A stretch of DNA of 64,000 nucleotides, taken from contig NZ_CP142422.1 of the NCBI RefSeq assembly GCF_035974275.1, forward strand, positions 372,001-436,000, written 5' to 3'. Made by a program: the position numbers and the translations under genes. A model generated the notes under the pieces. The model made no database searches, was not told where the DNA came from, and worked only from the letters and a program-made list of their open reading frames with translations. This document shows, piece by piece, positions 62,603 to 64,000 of this stretch. The DNA comes from Chryseobacterium sp. MYb264. GTDB taxonomy: Bacteria > Bacteroidota > Bacteroidia > Flavobacteriales > Weeksellaceae. Positions within the stretch are counted from its first letter, which is position 1; every line of letters begins with the position of its first letter.

Positions 62603-64000
62603 TTAATTTAATGGTAATGTGAAATAGAATGTTGAACCTTCGTCAACAATACTGGAAACCCCGATGTGGCCGTGGTGCTGCTTGATGATCTCAGAGCAGA
62701 TGAAAAGTCCGATTCCCATTCCCTGAAACTGTACGGAAGACTCTTCAACACGGTAAAATTTATTGAAAACGGCTTCCTGTTTAAAATCCGGAATTCCGAT
62801 TCCGAAGTCGGTAACATTTACTTTTACTTCCTGTTCTTCTTCGTCCACAAAAGTGGTTACGATAACTTGATTGTTCTGAGGAGAATATTTGATGGCATTC
62901 GTAAGGAAATTAATGAGAACCTGCTCAATTCTGATCTCATCAAAAGGAATCAAAATATCAGGAATAATGCCGTCTCGCTTTATTTTTACTTTATTTTCAT
63001 CATGCGTCTGCAAAATGGTTTCAATAGCATTGCTGATGACGTTTTCAAGGCTCGCTGGCTTTTTGTTGATCTTCAGTTTTCCATTTTCAATTTTAGAAAC
63101 ATCCAAAAGGTCGGTAATCAAAGTATTAAGCTTTTCAATCTGATCATGAACTTTAACCATAAATCCTGCTTCAGCACTTTCTTTTTCCAGTTTTAGTTTT
63201 CTGTCTAAAAGCTGAACGTAAGCTTTAATACTCGTTAAAGGAGTTTTAAGCTCATGGCTAGCAATGCTCAGAAATTCATCTTTTTCCTTTTCCACTTTTT
63301 TCTGATCGTCAATATCAGTAAAAGTTCCAACCCAGTTTTTAATACTGTTTTCTTCGTGCACCGGAGTTACTCTCAAAAGATGATAACGGTAATCTCCCGA
63401 TTCTATATTTTTGATCCTGATTTCCAGTTCCAGAGATTTCCCCTTTTTCTTACAACGCTCAAATTCTTCTTTGATGTCGAGGTCGTCGGGATGGGTTTCC
63501 GGAAATTGCTGTTCTGAAGTTGAATAATCAAACCATTTACAATTAACAAAATCTACAATGCCTTCTTCGTTTAGGGTAAAAGCAATTTGTGGCAGGGATT
63601 CTAACATCAGATGGAAATGATCGATCTGAGATTTCATAATTCCCTGAGATTCTCGTCTTCCTTTCACCTCAAGTTCCAGACTTTGCTGGTTTTTTTTCAT
63701 CGCCAGGCTTTGTTCCTGAAGATTATAGAATGTTTTTACCTTCAACATAAGGATTTCCGGATCGACAGGTTTGGTAACATAGTCTTTTCCTCCTGAGGCA
63801 TATCCTTTAGTAATAAATCTCTTCTCGGTATTAACGGCCGATAAAAATATAATCGGGACTTCTTTCGTTTTGCTATATCCTGCAAGGGTTTCCGCGACCT
63901 CAAATCCGTCCATATCCGGCATCTGAACATCCAGAATAATTAAGGCATAATTGTTTTTTAAAGCTTTTCCTAAGGCTTCTTCGCCCGAATCTGCTGTGTC
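62603..64000 (-). CDS. Receiver-PAS-histidine kinase, 5' end beyond the window
   Basis: The frame is open to base 64000, so the N-terminus is missing. The visible part begins inside a receiver domain with the phospho-Asp in LIILDVQMPDMDGFEV and Lys in YVTKPVDPE. A PAS domain (about 130-245) with SGDYRYHLLRVTPVHEENS comes next. The kinase core has His in SIASHELKTPLTSIKAYV, then NFLTNAIKYS, DFGIGI and GMGIGLFICSEI. It lies 5 bp upstream of the hybrid kinase and is probably the first regulator of the same operon. Confidence 0.93.
   Translation of the reverse strand, partial: DTADSGEEALGKALKNNYALIILDVQMPDMDGFEVAETLAGYSKTKEVPIIFLSAVNTEKRFITKGYASGGKDYVTKPVDPEILMLKVKTFYNLQEQSLAMKKNQQSLELEVKGRRESQGIMKSQIDHFHLMLESLPQIAFTLNEEGIVDFVNCKWFDYSTSEQQFPETHPDDLDIKEEFERCKKKGKSLELEIRIKNIESGDYRYHLLRVTPVHEENSIKNWVGTFTDIDDQKKVEKEKDEFLSIASHELKTPLTSIKAYVQLLDRKLKLEKESAEAGFMVKVHDQIEKLNTLITDLLDVSKIENGKLKINKKPASLENVISNAIETILQTHDENKVKIKRDGIIPDILIPFDEIRIEQVLINFLTNAIKYSPQNNQVIVTTFVDEEEQEVKVNVTDFGIGIPDFKQEAVFNKFYRVEESSVQFQGMGIGLFICSEIIKQHHGHIGVSSIVDEGSTFYFTLPLN

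Noticed and set aside
1..64000. CRISPR array, tRNA or rRNA genes, prophage structural genes
   Set aside because: I looked for repeat-spacer periodicity, rRNA-like sequence and phage head or tail genes and saw none; VgrG and the PAAR-like protein are better explained by T6SS.

Overview
The window reads as chromosome of a low-GC Bacteroidota, most likely Chryseobacterium or a close Weeksellaceae relative. This rests on very AT-rich intergenic DNA, many short lipoproteins with Bacteroidetes-type lipoboxes, the flavobacterial secreted proteins with QIGVNT/GIGT motifs, an OMP beta-barrel TonB receptor, Y_Y_Y-type sensor kinases, TAnnTTTG-like promoter boxes and weak Shine-Dalgarno sequences. No rRNA, tRNA or CRISPR array was seen.

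Layout. 1-5151 (+): the end of a tripartite RND efflux operon (adaptor, HAE1-type pump, outer-membrane factor) closed by a strong terminator. 5223-8853 (-): a propeller/Y_Y_Y sensor kinase and its LuxR-type response regulator. 9298-10056 (+): a secreted flavobacterial protein. 10241-25688 (-): a 15 kb type VI secretion (Bacteroidetes subtype iii) spike and cargo island. It begins with VgrG, then a DUF3289-like protein split by a stop codon, a papain-like cysteine-peptidase candidate effector, a row of paralogous small lipoproteins and two-TM proteins that look like immunity genes, a hypothetical protein, a LysM-DUF4280 PAAR-like protein, a two-domain peptidoglycan hydrolase (GH104 lysozyme plus C39-like peptidase), and a second run of lipoproteins. 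The island carries several broken genes, a perfect 232-bp duplication and an orphan fragment of an effector N-terminus, all signs of effector/immunity shuffling.

26048-29939: an AraC-HTH-only regulator, another secreted protein, a KAS III-like protein lacking two catalytic residues, a structured 118-bp intergenic element and a membrane protein. 30105-33412 (+): a compact three-gene operon (membrane coiled-coil protein, TRAFAC-like GTPase, GAP1-N-like single-TM protein). It is the best candidate here for an undescribed membrane-linked GTPase system; its last gene appears frameshifted near the 3' end.

33889-47575: a sensor kinase and an NtrC-type regulator, divergent from a MacA/MacB/TolC-like operon that also contains a DUF4932-like zinc peptidase and a retropepsin-like aspartyl protease. 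A sigma-54-like promoter and twin upstream TGTCCG sites lie between them. 47860-56723: TonB-type receptor, aldo/keto reductase plus AraC regulator, PQQ-type sugar dehydrogenase, a complete IS5-like insertion sequence, an alpha/beta-hydrolase lipoprotein and a small hypothetical. 56780-64000 (-): a signalling cluster of hybrid kinases, stand-alone receiver domains, CheB and CheR, with no chemotaxis receptor or CheA in view; the last kinase runs off the window.
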